Below are positions 1 to 6,025 of a stretch of 6,428 bases of DNA, piece after piece. Positions within the stretch are counted from its first letter, which is position 1. Every line of letters begins with the position of its first letter. Origin of the DNA: an uncultured Collinsella sp. (GTDB taxonomy: Bacteria; Actinomycetota; Coriobacteriia; Coriobacteriales; Coriobacteriaceae); the NCBI GenBank assembly GCA_900547855.1, contig URIK01000105.1:1-6428 (forward strand), given 5' to 3'. Under the pieces are notes generated by a model that saw only the letters and a program-made list of their open reading frames with translations, did no database searches and was not told the DNA's origin. The position numbers and the translations under genes are program-made.

Positions 1-56
1 CTTGTCTCAAATGCGACCCGCTCGCTGTCGTTGCCAAAACATCGGCGTTGCCGGAG

Positions 57-112
57 TAGTCGTTGGGGACGTTCTTGTTTGGCTAGTTTTTTTAGAACGT
101 CCCCAACGACTA
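57..112. repeat. Perfect 19-bp inverted repeat, REP/MITE-like palindrome
   Basis: The left arm (57-75, TAGTCGTTGGGGACGTTCT) is exactly complementary to the right arm (94-112). The loop is 18 nt (76-93) and carries a run of seven T at 87-93. The T run lies inside the loop on the plus strand, not after the stem, and the minus strand has no T run after the stem, so this is not a textbook intrinsic terminator for the phosphatase gene that ends 4 bases away. A perfect arm of this length beside a gene end resembles a palindromic repeat unit (REP or small MITE). That identification is inference; only the palindrome itself is seen. Bases 1-56 show nothing else recognisable. Confidence 0.75.
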
Positions 113-116
113 ACCC

Positions 117-875
117 TTACGACAGTTCGTCGGCTACCTGGTGCTCGTAGAAGGCTTCTACTACGGCGTTGAAGTCGCGGGCGAAGTCTTCCATGGTTCC
201 GCGCCAGGTGGCTCGGCTGGGCTTGCCCTGGCCCACATAGGCGGTTTGGATGCCGCAATCGGGGGACGGGAAGTCGCGTTTGGGATCGTTGCCCACCATA
301 AGGACCTCGTGCGGCTCGAGTCCCATCACCTGAAGCTGTTCAAGATAGTAGGTGGCATCGGGCTTGCAGCGGGTGGTGTTTCCCATGTGCGTGACGAGTT
401 CAAAGGGGGCGTCGGCCAGGTCGCCCCAGCCCATGCGGCACTCGATGGCCCCCTGGGGAAAGCTGGGGTTGGTAAAGAGCGCGCAACGCAGTCCAGCGTC
501 CTGTACGGCCTGGAGCGCGGCGTGCGCGCCCGGCATAGCGTGAGCGTTAATGACATCGTCGTTCTTGTACGGAAGAACTTCATGGTCATAGTAGGTAAAC
601 GCCTCGTAGATGAGGGGATCGGAGAGACAGATCCCGCATCGGCGCTCGACCTCTTCTTGGTAAAACTCAAGATTGGTGCGGTTGTCCGTGCCGCTGCGGC
701 GATTGGCGTTGAGGTCGACCAGGATGGTGCCGAGGCGCGCCATCGTGCCACCGCGGCTGCGGCGCCCGATATCCGCGAGCATCGATGAGACATCCTTAAA
801 ATAGCGAAGGATGAACGCGTTGAGGTTGATGCTAAGAAGCGTTTCGTCCATATCGAAAACGACTGCTTTGAGCAC
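117..875 (-). CDS. HAD-superfamily hydrolase (phosphatase-like)
   Basis: Predicted cytosolic phosphohydrolase of the haloacid dehalogenase superfamily, 252 residues from the chosen start. All four HAD motifs are visible: motif I DMDET with nucleophile Asp8 and acid/base Asp10; motif II Thr135 in LFTNPS; motif III Lys171 in RCKPD; motif IV GNDPKRD with Asp197 and Asp201. Residues about 16-110 between motifs I and II would form a C1-type cap. The GTG start at 875 is preferred because AAAGG lies 7 bases upstream and motif I then begins at residue 8, as is normal for the family. The frame stays open upstream to an ATG at 1046, but those 57 residues do not look like HAD sequence and that ATG has poor Shine-Dalgarno spacing. 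The gene is transcribed divergently from rpsA. The substrate cannot be told; sugar phosphate or nucleotide phosphatase are both possible. Confidence 0.87.
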   Translation of the reverse strand: MLKAVVFDMDETLLSINLNAFILRYFKDVSSMLADIGRRSRGGTMARLGTILVDLNANRRSGTDNRTNLEFYQEEVERRCGICLSDPLIYEAFTYYDHEVLPYKNDDVINAHAMPGAHAALQAVQDAGLRCALFTNPSFPQGAIECRMGWGDLADAPFELVTHMGNTTRCKPDATYYLEQLQVMGLEPHEVLMVGNDPKRDFPSPDCGIQTAYVGQGKPSRATWRGTMEDFARDFNAVVEAFYEHQVADELS

Positions 876-1190
876 GCGGGCACCTTTCTCGTAAATTTGA
901 TCTAGAGTCGTTGGTTCCGGATACTTTACCCCAAAGCCAATTGCCTGGCTGGTTATCGTCAAGTTGCGGAGACGTGTGTTCATAAGATTACGAAAAAGTC
1001 TCCACACGAGTAAAAAATCGCAGTTCACGCTTGAAATCGAACTCATTTCCCCGTAATCTATACGAACGTGATTGCATAAGCGTCACATTAGTATCTGTCG
1101 GCTCCCGAGTGTTCCTAAACGTTGTGTGCTTGTCGCACCCTTCTGTAGGTCCTAGCAATCGGGGCCCCGTAGTTCGAAAGGGGTCCACCT
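876..1190. promoter_or_regulatory. Divergent intergenic region, HAD gene / rpsA
   Basis: No convincing gene lies in these 315 bases if the phosphatase starts at 875. Toward rpsA, TTGAAA (1031-1036) and TAATCT (1054-1059) are separated by 17 bp; a second weak pair is TTGTCG (1130-1135) and TAGCAA (1153-1158), also 17 bp apart. On the minus strand GTGACG and TATAGA are separated by 18 bp (reading from about 1087 down to 1058). None is a strong sigma-70 match, so exact promoters are uncertain. Around 968-1015 on the minus strand, CGTGTGGAGAC and CACACGTCTCC can pair in two mutually exclusive registers, which may be chance. Confidence 0.35.
1162..1186 (+). promoter_or_regulatory. Hairpin covering the rpsA ribosome binding site
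   Basis: GGGCCCC (1162-1168) can pair with GGGGTCC (1180-1186), with one G-U pair, leaving an 11-nt loop. The right arm contains the GGGG of the rpsA Shine-Dalgarno element (AAAGGGG, 1177-1183), which sits 7 bases before the TTG start. Folding would hide the ribosome binding site. S1 represses translation of its own mRNA in Escherichia coli; whether this hairpin serves such control here is inference. Confidence 0.45.
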
Positions 1191-2357
1191 TTGAGTGAGA
1201 TTCAGAACTCGTCCATTTTCTCTCTTGACGATGTCAATGAGGAGGAGATGAACAACCTCATCGACGGTACGATTACCGACTTTGATGAGGGCGATCTCGT
1301 TAACGGCACTGTCGTTAAGATCGAGCATGACGAGGTGCTCGTTGACATCGGATTTAAGTCCGAGGGCGTTATCCCGGTCCGCGAGCTGTCCATCCGCAAG
1401 GACGCTAACCCTGCAGACATCGTTGCACTCGGTGATCCCATCGAGGCTCTGGTACTCCAGAAGGAGGACAAGGACGGTCGTCTGGTCCTGTCCAAGAAGC
1501 GTGCCGAGTACGAGCGTGCTTGGAACCGCATCGAGGAGAAGTTCAACTCCGGCGAGAACGTCGAGGGCGAGGTTATCGAGGTTGTCAAGGGCGGCCTGAT
1601 CCTCGACATCGGCCTGCGCGGCTTCCTGCCCGCTTCCCTCGTCGACCTCCGTCGCGTCAAGGACCTCACCTCCTACATGGGCACCCGCATCGAGGCTCGC
1701 GTCATCGAGATGGACCGCAACCGCAACAACGTCGTCCTCTCCCGTCGCGTCGTGCTCGAGGAGTCCCGTAAGGCCGAGCGCTCCGAGATCCTGTCCAAGC
1801 TCAAGTCTGGCATGCGTCTCCAGGGCACCGTTTCCTCCATCGTCGACTTCGGCGCCTTCGTCGACCTCGGCGGTATCGACGGCCTCATCCACATTTCCGA
1901 GCTCTCCTGGAACCACGTCAACCATCCTTCCGAGGTTGTCAAGGTCGGCCAGGAGGTCGAGGTCGAGGTTCTCGACGTCGATCTCAACCGCGAGCGCATT
2001 TCCCTGGGTCTCAAGCAGACCACCGAGGATCCGTGGCGCGCACTGGTCAAGAAGTACCCCGTCGGCGCTATCGTCGAGGGCACTGTGACCAAGCTTGTCC
2101 CGTTCGGCGCTTTCGTCGACCTGGGCGAGGGCATCGAGGGCCTGGTACACATCTCCGAGATGGCCAACAAGCACGTCGATCAGCCTTCTCAGGTCACCCA
2201 CGTGGGTGACAAGGTTCAGGTCAAGGTCATGGAGATCGACCTCGACCGTCGTCGTATCTCCCTGTCCATGAAGTCTGCTGCTGAGACTCTGGGCGTTGAG
2301 ATCGAGGTTACCCCGCTGCCTTCCGAGAAGAAGGACGAGGAGACCGACGCCGAGTAA
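1191..2357 (+). CDS. rpsA: 30S ribosomal protein S1
   Basis: RNA-binding protein of the small ribosomal subunit that helps mRNA dock on the 30S particle. The 388-residue product has four S1 (OB-fold) repeats at about residues 34-103, 121-187, 206-275 and 292-361, then a short acidic tail rich in Glu and Asp. Repeats 3 and 4 carry the strongest signature, with DFGAFVDLGGIDGLIHISELSW at 219-240 (written here in part: FGAFVDL, GLIHISE) and its copy near 304-323. Four repeats is the usual actinobacterial form, against six in E. coli. The start is TTG, supported by AAAGGGG 7 bases upstream. Codons are strongly biased to C-ending, Lys AAG and Glu GAG, as expected of a highly expressed gene and clearly more so than in the YigZ gene downstream. 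It is a single-gene unit ending in an intrinsic terminator. Confidence 0.97.
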   Translation: MSEIQNSSIFSLDDVNEEEMNNLIDGTITDFDEGDLVNGTVVKIEHDEVLVDIGFKSEGVIPVRELSIRKDANPADIVALGDPIEALVLQKEDKDGRLVLSKKRAEYERAWNRIEEKFNSGENVEGEVIEVVKGGLILDIGLRGFLPASLVDLRRVKDLTSYMGTRIEARVIEMDRNRNNVVLSRRVVLEESRKAERSEILSKLKSGMRLQGTVSSIVDFGAFVDLGGIDGLIHISELSWNHVNHPSEVVKVGQEVEVEVLDVDLNRERISLGLKQTTEDPWRALVKKYPVGAIVEGTVTKLVPFGAFVDLGEGIEGLVHISEMANKHVDQPSQVTHVGDKVQVKVMEIDLDRRRISLSMKSAAETLGVEIEVTPLPSEKKDEETDAE

Positions 2358-2381
2358 ATCGGTTTGACGATCACTTGTTTT

Positions 2382-2415
2382 AAGGGATCCGTCCGCAATG
2401 GACGGGTCCCTTTTT
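2382..2415 (+). terminator. Intrinsic terminator of rpsA
   Basis: GGGATCCGTCC (2384-2394) pairs with GGACGGGTCCC (2400-2410) through one G-U pair. The loop is GCAAT and a run of five T follows (2411-2415). AA at 2382-2383 can extend the stem into the T run. It begins 24 bases after the rpsA stop codon. Confidence 0.92.
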
Positions 2416-2435
2416 GCATTTGCTGCTGAGGTGCG

Positions 2436-2466
2436 CGATGCTATCCGTGCACGATGCTGCCCGTGC
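2436..2466. repeat. Imperfect 15-bp tandem repeat
   Basis: CGATGCTATCCGTGC (2436-2450) and CGATGCTGCCCGTGC (2452-2466) match at 13 of 15 positions and lie head to tail with one base between. It lies between the rpsA terminator and the complementary block at 2482-2605. No function is evident. Confidence 0.6.
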
Positions 2467-2481
2467 TGTCCACAGGCTATT

Positions 2482-2605
2482 GGGTTGTCGGTGCGTGAAA
2501 AATGCCGACATCCCGCCTCGGGGAGGAGGCGGGAACGCACCGAGTAGACGGAGGGGTGCGGAGCGCGGTCGCGTCTCGACTGACGACGTTGCCCATCGAC
2601 AACCC
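2482..2605 (+). ncRNA. Candidate structured small RNA, unassigned
   Basis: This 124-base stretch between rpsA and rnpB has no credible protein gene but contains several complementary segments. GGGTTGTCGGTG (2482-2493) pairs with CATCGACAACCC (2594-2605) as an outer stem. CGGTGCGT (2489-2496) pairs with ACGCACCG (2535-2542). TCCCGCCTC (2511-2519) pairs with GAGGCGGGA (2526-2534) around the loop GGGGAG. AGACG (2546-2550) pairs with CGTCT (2572-2576). TGTCGG (2486-2491) can instead pair with CCGACA (2505-2510), so the 5' part has competing folds. The strand is assumed from the neighbours. No clear promoter or terminator was found, and I do not recognise 6S RNA, SRP RNA, tmRNA or a known riboswitch core. 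A decayed or regulatory spacer is the alternative. Confidence 0.35.
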
Positions 2606-2662
2606 TATTGTACTGCATGGCGTGGTTCTTGGTTTATCGTGTCGAACGCTTGTGTTGTGCCA

Positions 2663-2689
2663 TTGCCTGTGGTGACTGTGTGCTACACT
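2663..2689 (+). promoter_or_regulatory. Probable rnpB promoter
   Basis: An extended -10 element, TG-c-TACACT, lies at 2681-2689 with the hexamer at 2684-2689. TTGCCT (2663-2668) is a possible -35 at a short 15-bp spacing. The implied start near 2696 coincides with the 5' strand of the RNase P RNA terminal helix. Confidence 0.55.
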
Positions 2690-2696
2690 CTTGCAC

Positions 2697-3060
2697 TGCT
2701 GAGTGGGCCAGACGGTCGCGCGATGTGCTGCTTGCAGTACGCGTGAGGAAAGTCCGGGCTCCAGAGGGCGGGATGCCGGCTAACGGCCGGGCGGAGTGAT
2801 CCGACGGAAAGCGCCGCAGAAAAGAAGACTCCCACCTGCGCCGCAAGGCGTAAAGGGAAAAGCTGAAACGGTGGTGTAAGAGACCACCAGCGTCGTGGCA
2901 ACACGGCGGCTTGGCAAGCCCCATCCGGAGCAAGCGCGAATAGGAACGCTATGGGCCGGCCCGGTCCGCGTTCGGGTAGCGTGCGTGGAGCTGCACGGTA
3001 ACGTGCAGACAAGATAAATGACCGTTCACGACAGAACCCGGCTTACAAGCCCACTCGGCA
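2697..3060 (+). ncRNA. rnpB: RNase P RNA, bacterial type A
   Basis: Catalytic RNA of ribonuclease P, which removes 5' leaders from tRNA precursors together with the small protein RnpA. Conserved blocks are visible in order: GAGGAAAGTCCGGGC (2745-2759), a GTAAGAGACCACC-type block near 2877-2889, the AGATAAATGACCG segment (3012-3024) and ACAGAACCCGGCTTAC (3031-3046), which pairs back to the first block to form helix P4. The terminal helix P1 is TGCTGAGTGGGC (2697-2708) with GCCCACTCGGCA (3049-3060), 12 pairs including one G-U, and it fixes both ends closely. The length of about 364 nt is normal for type A. The gene is free-standing; the protein frames that overlap it are spurious. Confidence 0.96.
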
Positions 3061-3075
3061 CTTTGTTGACGCTGC

Positions 3076-3174
3076 GAACCCGTCAGCGCGGCAATCTGCC
3101 TTTCAAGCCTTCGGGCATGACCATAAGGTCAATGCCCTCGTCTTTCAAGGCACCTTGCTCGCGCTGACGGGTTC
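3076..3174. repeat. 99-nt nested inverted repeat downstream of rnpB
   Basis: GAACCCGTCAGCGCG (3076-3090) is exactly complementary to 3160-3174. Inside it, GCAA (3091-3094) pairs with TTGC (3155-3158), TGCCTT (3097-3102) with AAGGCA (3147-3152), and GGGCATGACC (3113-3122) with GGTCAATGCCC (3127-3137, one bulged A) around the loop ATAA. The octamer CTTTCAAG occurs twice within it (3100-3107 and 3142-3149). TCGCTTTCGTTT follows, so it might help end rnpB transcription, but it lacks a proper T run and is far larger than a usual terminator. A palindromic mobile repeat or a small RNA are the other options. Confidence 0.7.
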
Positions 3175-3292
3175 TCGCTTTCGTTTACGGAATCATCGGT
3201 GTTGCCGTTCTATTTACCGGGATTAACGGTACGTTCTTTGCCGTATTATTTAGGCTGTTTGTTGCTGCGCTTTATTTTGTTGAGGGGCTTTG
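3175..3292 (+). promoter_or_regulatory. Leader region of the YigZ-family gene
   Basis: A possible -10 element TATTAT lies at 3244-3249, with a weak TTAACG (3223-3228) 15 bp upstream. GAGGGG at 3282-3287 is the ribosome binding site. It is 5 bases before the TTG at 3293 but only 2 bases before the in-frame TTG at 3290, which favours 3293. The promoter call is weak. Confidence 0.35.
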
Positions 3293-3928
3293 TTGGACAG
3301 CTATTTTACTCTGCAATCGAATATTGAGGCTTCGGGCGAGTTTGTGGACCGCAAGAGTCGGTTTATTGCCCAGCTGGTCCATATTGAGTCCGAGGATGAG
3401 GCGAATGCCTTTATCGAGATGGTTCGCAAGCGTCATTACGACGCTCGACACAATGTTCCCGCGTGGATTTTGGTCGATGGACGCGAGCGCCAGAGCGATG
3501 ATGGTGAGCCGAGCCGCACGAGCGGTATGCCGACGCTCGAGGTGTTGCGCGGCGCGGGGCTCAAAAATGTTTGCTGCGTAGTGACGCGCTATTTTGGTGG
3601 CACGCTGTTGGGGCCTGGTGGCTTGGTGCGCGCCTATACCGCGGCGACGCAGACGGCGGTGGCGGCTGCTCGGGAGGCTGGGCAGATCGTCGAGATGACG
3701 AGCGTCGTGCCGGTTGATGTGCATGTGGCCTATCCACAGTATGAGCAGGTGCTTCGTTTGGCCCAGGATTCGGGTGCCAAGGTTTCGGATACCGATTACG
3801 CGGATACCGTGACACTTCACTTGGTGTTTAAGGCAGGGGAGCAGGAGTCGTTTTGCGCCAAGATGCGCGAGCTTATGGCGGGGCGCGAGGAGATTGAGGT
3901 CGGCGCTCCCGAGTTTGCCGAATTCTAA
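3293..3928 (+). CDS. YigZ/IMPACT family protein (UPF0029)
   Basis: Cytosolic protein of the conserved YigZ/IMPACT family, whose bacterial members have no firmly settled biochemical role; eukaryotic IMPACT binds the translation regulator GCN1. The product is 211 residues from the TTG at 3293, close to the family norm of about 200-215. The N-terminal UPF0029 domain (about residues 10-125) shows KSRFIA, ARHNVPAW, DDGEPSRTSGMPTLEVL and the hallmark RYFGGTLLGPGGLVRAY. The remainder (about 135-205) matches the size and place of the DUF1949 ferredoxin-like domain. In the ARHNVPAW motif Val stands where many relatives have Cys. Wobble positions are less C-rich than in rpsA, consistent with modest expression. 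The gene stands alone, between rnpB and a convergent minus-strand gene, and ends in its own terminator. An in-frame TTG one codon earlier is an alternative start. Confidence 0.93.
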   Translation: MDSYFTLQSNIEASGEFVDRKSRFIAQLVHIESEDEANAFIEMVRKRHYDARHNVPAWILVDGRERQSDDGEPSRTSGMPTLEVLRGAGLKNVCCVVTRYFGGTLLGPGGLVRAYTAATQTAVAAAREAGQIVEMTSVVPVDVHVAYPQYEQVLRLAQDSGAKVSDTDYADTVTLHLVFKAGEQESFCAKMRELMAGREEIEVGAPEFAEF

Positions 3929-3930
3929 CG

Positions 3931-3983
3931 GCGACGGCCGGCGTGCTTTTGGATGGATTCCAAGTGCGCCGGCCGTCGCTTTT
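3931..3983 (+). terminator. Strong intrinsic terminator between convergent genes
   Basis: GCGACGGCCGGCGTGCTT (3931-3948) pairs with AAGTGCGCCGGCCGTCGC (3962-3979): 18 pairs with two G-U wobbles and a 13-nt loop. TTTT follows at 3980-3983. It starts 2 bases after the YigZ-family stop codon. The minus-strand side lacks a T run, so it is at best a partial terminator for the convergent gene ending at 3997. Confidence 0.9.
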
Positions 3984-3996
3984 CTGTTGCTGTCGT

Positions 3997-4443
3997 TTAC
4001 TCGGCGAGCTGCTTTAGCACATCACAGGCGATTTCGACGGCATCGTCGATGCAGCCGGGGCAGCTGCGGAGCGGACCCTTGCCCGATCCGATGCCCTTGA
4101 GCGTGCCGCAGACGGTCGTCGTGTTCTTCTCGCCAAAGCGCTTGGCGATTTCGCGCGACAGCTTGTAGGTCTGGCCCTTAGTCTTGGGGTTTTCCATGCC
4201 GTCGCTCATTACAAACCCCATGATGGCCACGGCGCCCGAGATGGCGCCGCAGGTTTCGGTCATGCCGCCCATGCCGGCGCCAAAGCCCTCGGTGAGGGTA
4301 AAGGCGACCTGGGGGTCGAGCCCGACGGCAGGTGCGAGCGTGCAGGCGACGGCCTGGGCGCAGTTAAAGCCACGGGCGTGGTATTCGGCAGCCTGAGCCT
4401 GACAGGCGGTGATGTCGAGCTGGGCAGTATCGATTTGCTTCAT
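3997..4443 (-). CDS. C_GCAxxG_C_C family protein
   Basis: Small cysteine-rich protein of the C_GCAxxG_C_C family, 148 residues. Members may bind a metal or redox cofactor through conserved cysteines, but no reaction is established. Visible features are GFNCAQAV with Cys28, GFGAGMGGMTETCGAISGA with Cys65, then Cys112, and a C-terminal CPGC pair (Cys128, Cys131). There is no signal peptide or membrane span, so it is probably cytosolic. The ATG at 4441-4443 is chosen because AAGGAG lies 6 bases upstream and the N terminus then fits the family. The frame remains open upstream, where ATG at 4513-4515 has GAGG 5 bases before it and would add 24 residues; that version cannot be excluded. The gene converges on the YigZ-family gene and diverges from the sulfhydrylase gene. 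Confidence 0.9.
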   Translation of the reverse strand: MKQIDTAQLDITACQAQAAEYHARGFNCAQAVACTLAPAVGLDPQVAFTLTEGFGAGMGGMTETCGAISGAVAIMGFVMSDGMENPKTKGQTYKLSREIAKRFGEKNTTTVCGTLKGIGSGKGPLRSCPGCIDDAVEIACDVLKQLAE

Positions 4444-4456
4444 CGTTGTCTCCTTG

Positions 4457-4488
4457 GTCACGGTGTACCCGCCTATGGTACCCGTGAC
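4457..4488 (-). promoter_or_regulatory. Hairpin just upstream of the C_GCAxxG_C_C gene
   Basis: GTCACGG (4457-4463) pairs with CCGTGAC (4482-4488), and TACC (4466-4469) with GGTA (4477-4480), leaving a small asymmetric interior loop and a 7-nt loop. On the minus strand it ends one base before the AAGGAG ribosome binding site, between the two possible start codons. It could be an operator or a leader hairpin; its role is unknown. Confidence 0.5.
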
Positions 4489-4546
4489 GGTGCATGTAAT
4501 CATCGAGAGCTTCATGGATGCCTCATTTTTATCTATCGAGCAAATG

Positions 4547-4600
4547 CCCAAGGTTTGAGATAAATACCCCTGATCAATTTGTCCTATAACCTACCTTGGG
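4547..4600. promoter_or_regulatory. Divergent promoter region with 8-bp inverted repeat
   Basis: CCCAAGGT (4547-4554) and its exact complement ACCTTGGG (4593-4600) flank 38 AT-richer bases between the divergent C_GCAxxG_C_C and metY-type genes. A plausible -10 for the plus-strand gene, TATAAC, lies at 4585-4590, with no good -35 at normal spacing. The arrangement suits a regulator site controlling one or both genes, but no known binding motif is recognised. Confidence 0.4.
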
Positions 4601-4673
4601 GATGGGTTGAGAGGGGTGCAGGGTAGCGGTATCGTGAACCGAATGAAACGTAACCCAGGCAAGGGAGCTAGAT

Positions 4674-5957
4674 ATGAGCGAGCAGACCATCGGTACCACA
4701 TGTGTTCAGGGCGGCTATCACCCGGGAGATGCCGAGCCGCGCCAGGTGCCCATCTACCAGTCCACCACGTGGAAGTACGACACGTCCGAGCACATGGGCA
4801 AGCTGTTTGACCTGGAGGAGTCGGGCTACTTCTACAGCCGTCTGCAGAACCCCACGTGCGATTTGGTTGCCGCCAAGATCTGCGAGATGGAGGGCGGCAC
4901 CGCAGCGATGCTCACGAGTTCGGGCATGGCTGCGAACTTCCTCGCGATCTTTAACGTTGCCGGTGCCGGCGATCACGTGGTCGCAAGCTCTGCCATTTAC
5001 GGCGGTACGTATAACCTGCTCGCCCACACCATGGGCCGCATGGGCGTGACCTGCACGTTCGTCGCCCCCGACTGCACCGATGAGGAGCTGGAGGCTGCCT
5101 TTCAGCCCAACACAAAGCTCGTCTTTGGCGAGACGATCGCAAACCCCGCCCTTGCCGTGCTCGATATTGAGCGCTTTGCCAAGGCCGCACATGACCACGG
5201 CGTGCCGCTGATGGTCGACAACACCTTCCCGACTCCCGTGATGTGCCGTCCCTTTGAGTGGGGCGCCGATATCGTTACGCACTCCACCACCAAGTACATG
5301 GATGGACATGCTGCCTACCTGGGCGGCGTGATCGTCGACCATGGCCAGTTTGACTGGATGGCCCATGCGGATAAGTTCCCGGGTCTCACCACGCCCGACG
5401 AGAGCTATCACGGCGTGACCTATGCCGAGAAGTTCGGTCGTGAGGGTGCCTTCATTACCAAGGCCACCGCGCAGCTCATGCGCGATCTTGGCCCCATGCA
5501 GAACCCGCAGGCGGCGTTCTTCTTGAACAGCTCGCTCGAGAGCCTGCATGTGCGCATGCCGCGTCATTGCGAGAACGGCCTGGCCGTTGCCAAGTTCCTG
5601 CAGAGCCATCCCAAGGTACGCTTCGTGAGCTATCCGGGTCTGGAGGGCGACAAGTACTATGACATCGCTCAGAAGTACATGCCCAACGGTACCTGCGGCG
5701 TCGTGAGCTTTGGCTTTAACGGTGGCCGTGCGGCGGCCGAGACCTTTATGAAGAGCCTTAAGCTCGCCCAGATTGCCACGCATGTGGCCGACGCCCGCAC
5801 TTGCTGCCTGCATCCCGCTAACGCCACGCATCGCCAGATGAACGATGAGGAGCTCATCGCCTGTGGCATCTCCGCCGACATGGTGCGCCTGTCGTGCGGC
5901 CTCGAGGACACGGCCGATCTGATTGCCGACCTTGAGCAGGCGCTCGAGCAGTGCTAG
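4674..5957 (+). CDS. metY: O-acetylhomoserine sulfhydrylase (PLP-dependent, MetY type)
   Basis: Cytosolic pyridoxal-phosphate enzyme of the Cys/Met metabolism family, predicted to make homocysteine from O-acetylhomoserine and sulfide in methionine synthesis. The 427-residue length matches MetY (about 425) rather than the shorter cystathionine gamma-synthase or lyase (about 380-400). Visible motifs are YSRLQNPT (54-61, phosphate contact from the partner subunit), SSGMAA (82-87), Tyr109 stacking on the cofactor, VDNTF with Asp182, HSTTKY with the cofactor lysine Lys207, HPANATHRQM (380-389) and RLSCGLED with Arg405. After Lys207, HAAYLGG replaces the more usual HGTTIGG-like stretch. The ATG has AAGGGAG 6 bases upstream. 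It stands alone with its own terminator and is not next to other methionine genes. Methionine gamma-lyase activity is the main alternative and cannot be excluded by sequence reading. Confidence 0.9.
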   Translation: MSEQTIGTTCVQGGYHPGDAEPRQVPIYQSTTWKYDTSEHMGKLFDLEESGYFYSRLQNPTCDLVAAKICEMEGGTAAMLTSSGMAANFLAIFNVAGAGDHVVASSAIYGGTYNLLAHTMGRMGVTCTFVAPDCTDEELEAAFQPNTKLVFGETIANPALAVLDIERFAKAAHDHGVPLMVDNTFPTPVMCRPFEWGADIVTHSTTKYMDGHAAYLGGVIVDHGQFDWMAHADKFPGLTTPDESYHGVTYAEKFGREGAFITKATAQLMRDLGPMQNPQAAFFLNSSLESLHVRMPRHCENGLAVAKFLQSHPKVRFVSYPGLEGDKYYDIAQKYMPNGTCGVVSFGFNGGRAAAETFMKSLKLAQIATHVADARTCCLHPANATHRQMNDEELIACGISADMVRLSCGLEDTADLIADLEQALEQC

Positions 5958-5975
5958 GCTAGCGTTCGCATAAGG

Positions 5976-6002
5976 CGCCGATGCTGGCAGAAAGCTTCGG
6001 CG
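5976..6002. other. Small hairpin after metY
   Basis: CGCCGA (5976-5981) pairs with TCGGCG (5997-6002), and GCT (5983-5985) with AGC (5993-5995), with one T-T mismatch and a 7-nt loop. ACCTTTAG follows, so it is not a terminator by itself. It lies 18 bases after the metY stop and before the true terminator. Confidence 0.5.
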
Positions 6003-6025
6003 ACCTTTAGTTCCGATTCCGTAGG

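Noticed and set aside
141..788. A 215-codon plus-strand open frame opposite the HAD gene
   Set aside because: The HAD gene on the other strand has all four catalytic motifs; this frame has none and is its shadow.
1152..2618. A 488-codon minus-strand open frame antisense to rpsA
   Set aside because: It arises from the strong codon bias of rpsA and runs through the rpsA terminator; the product is Leu/Asp/Val-rich with no family resemblance.
2414..2746. A 110-codon plus-strand frame between rpsA and rnpB
   Set aside because: It starts in the rpsA terminator T run, ends inside rnpB, has no ribosome binding site and has an Arg/Gly-rich composition.
4554..4578. Possible FNR/CRP-type site (TTGAG...TGATCAA)
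   Set aside because: The half-sites do not have the right spacing or symmetry for TTGATNNNNATCAA.
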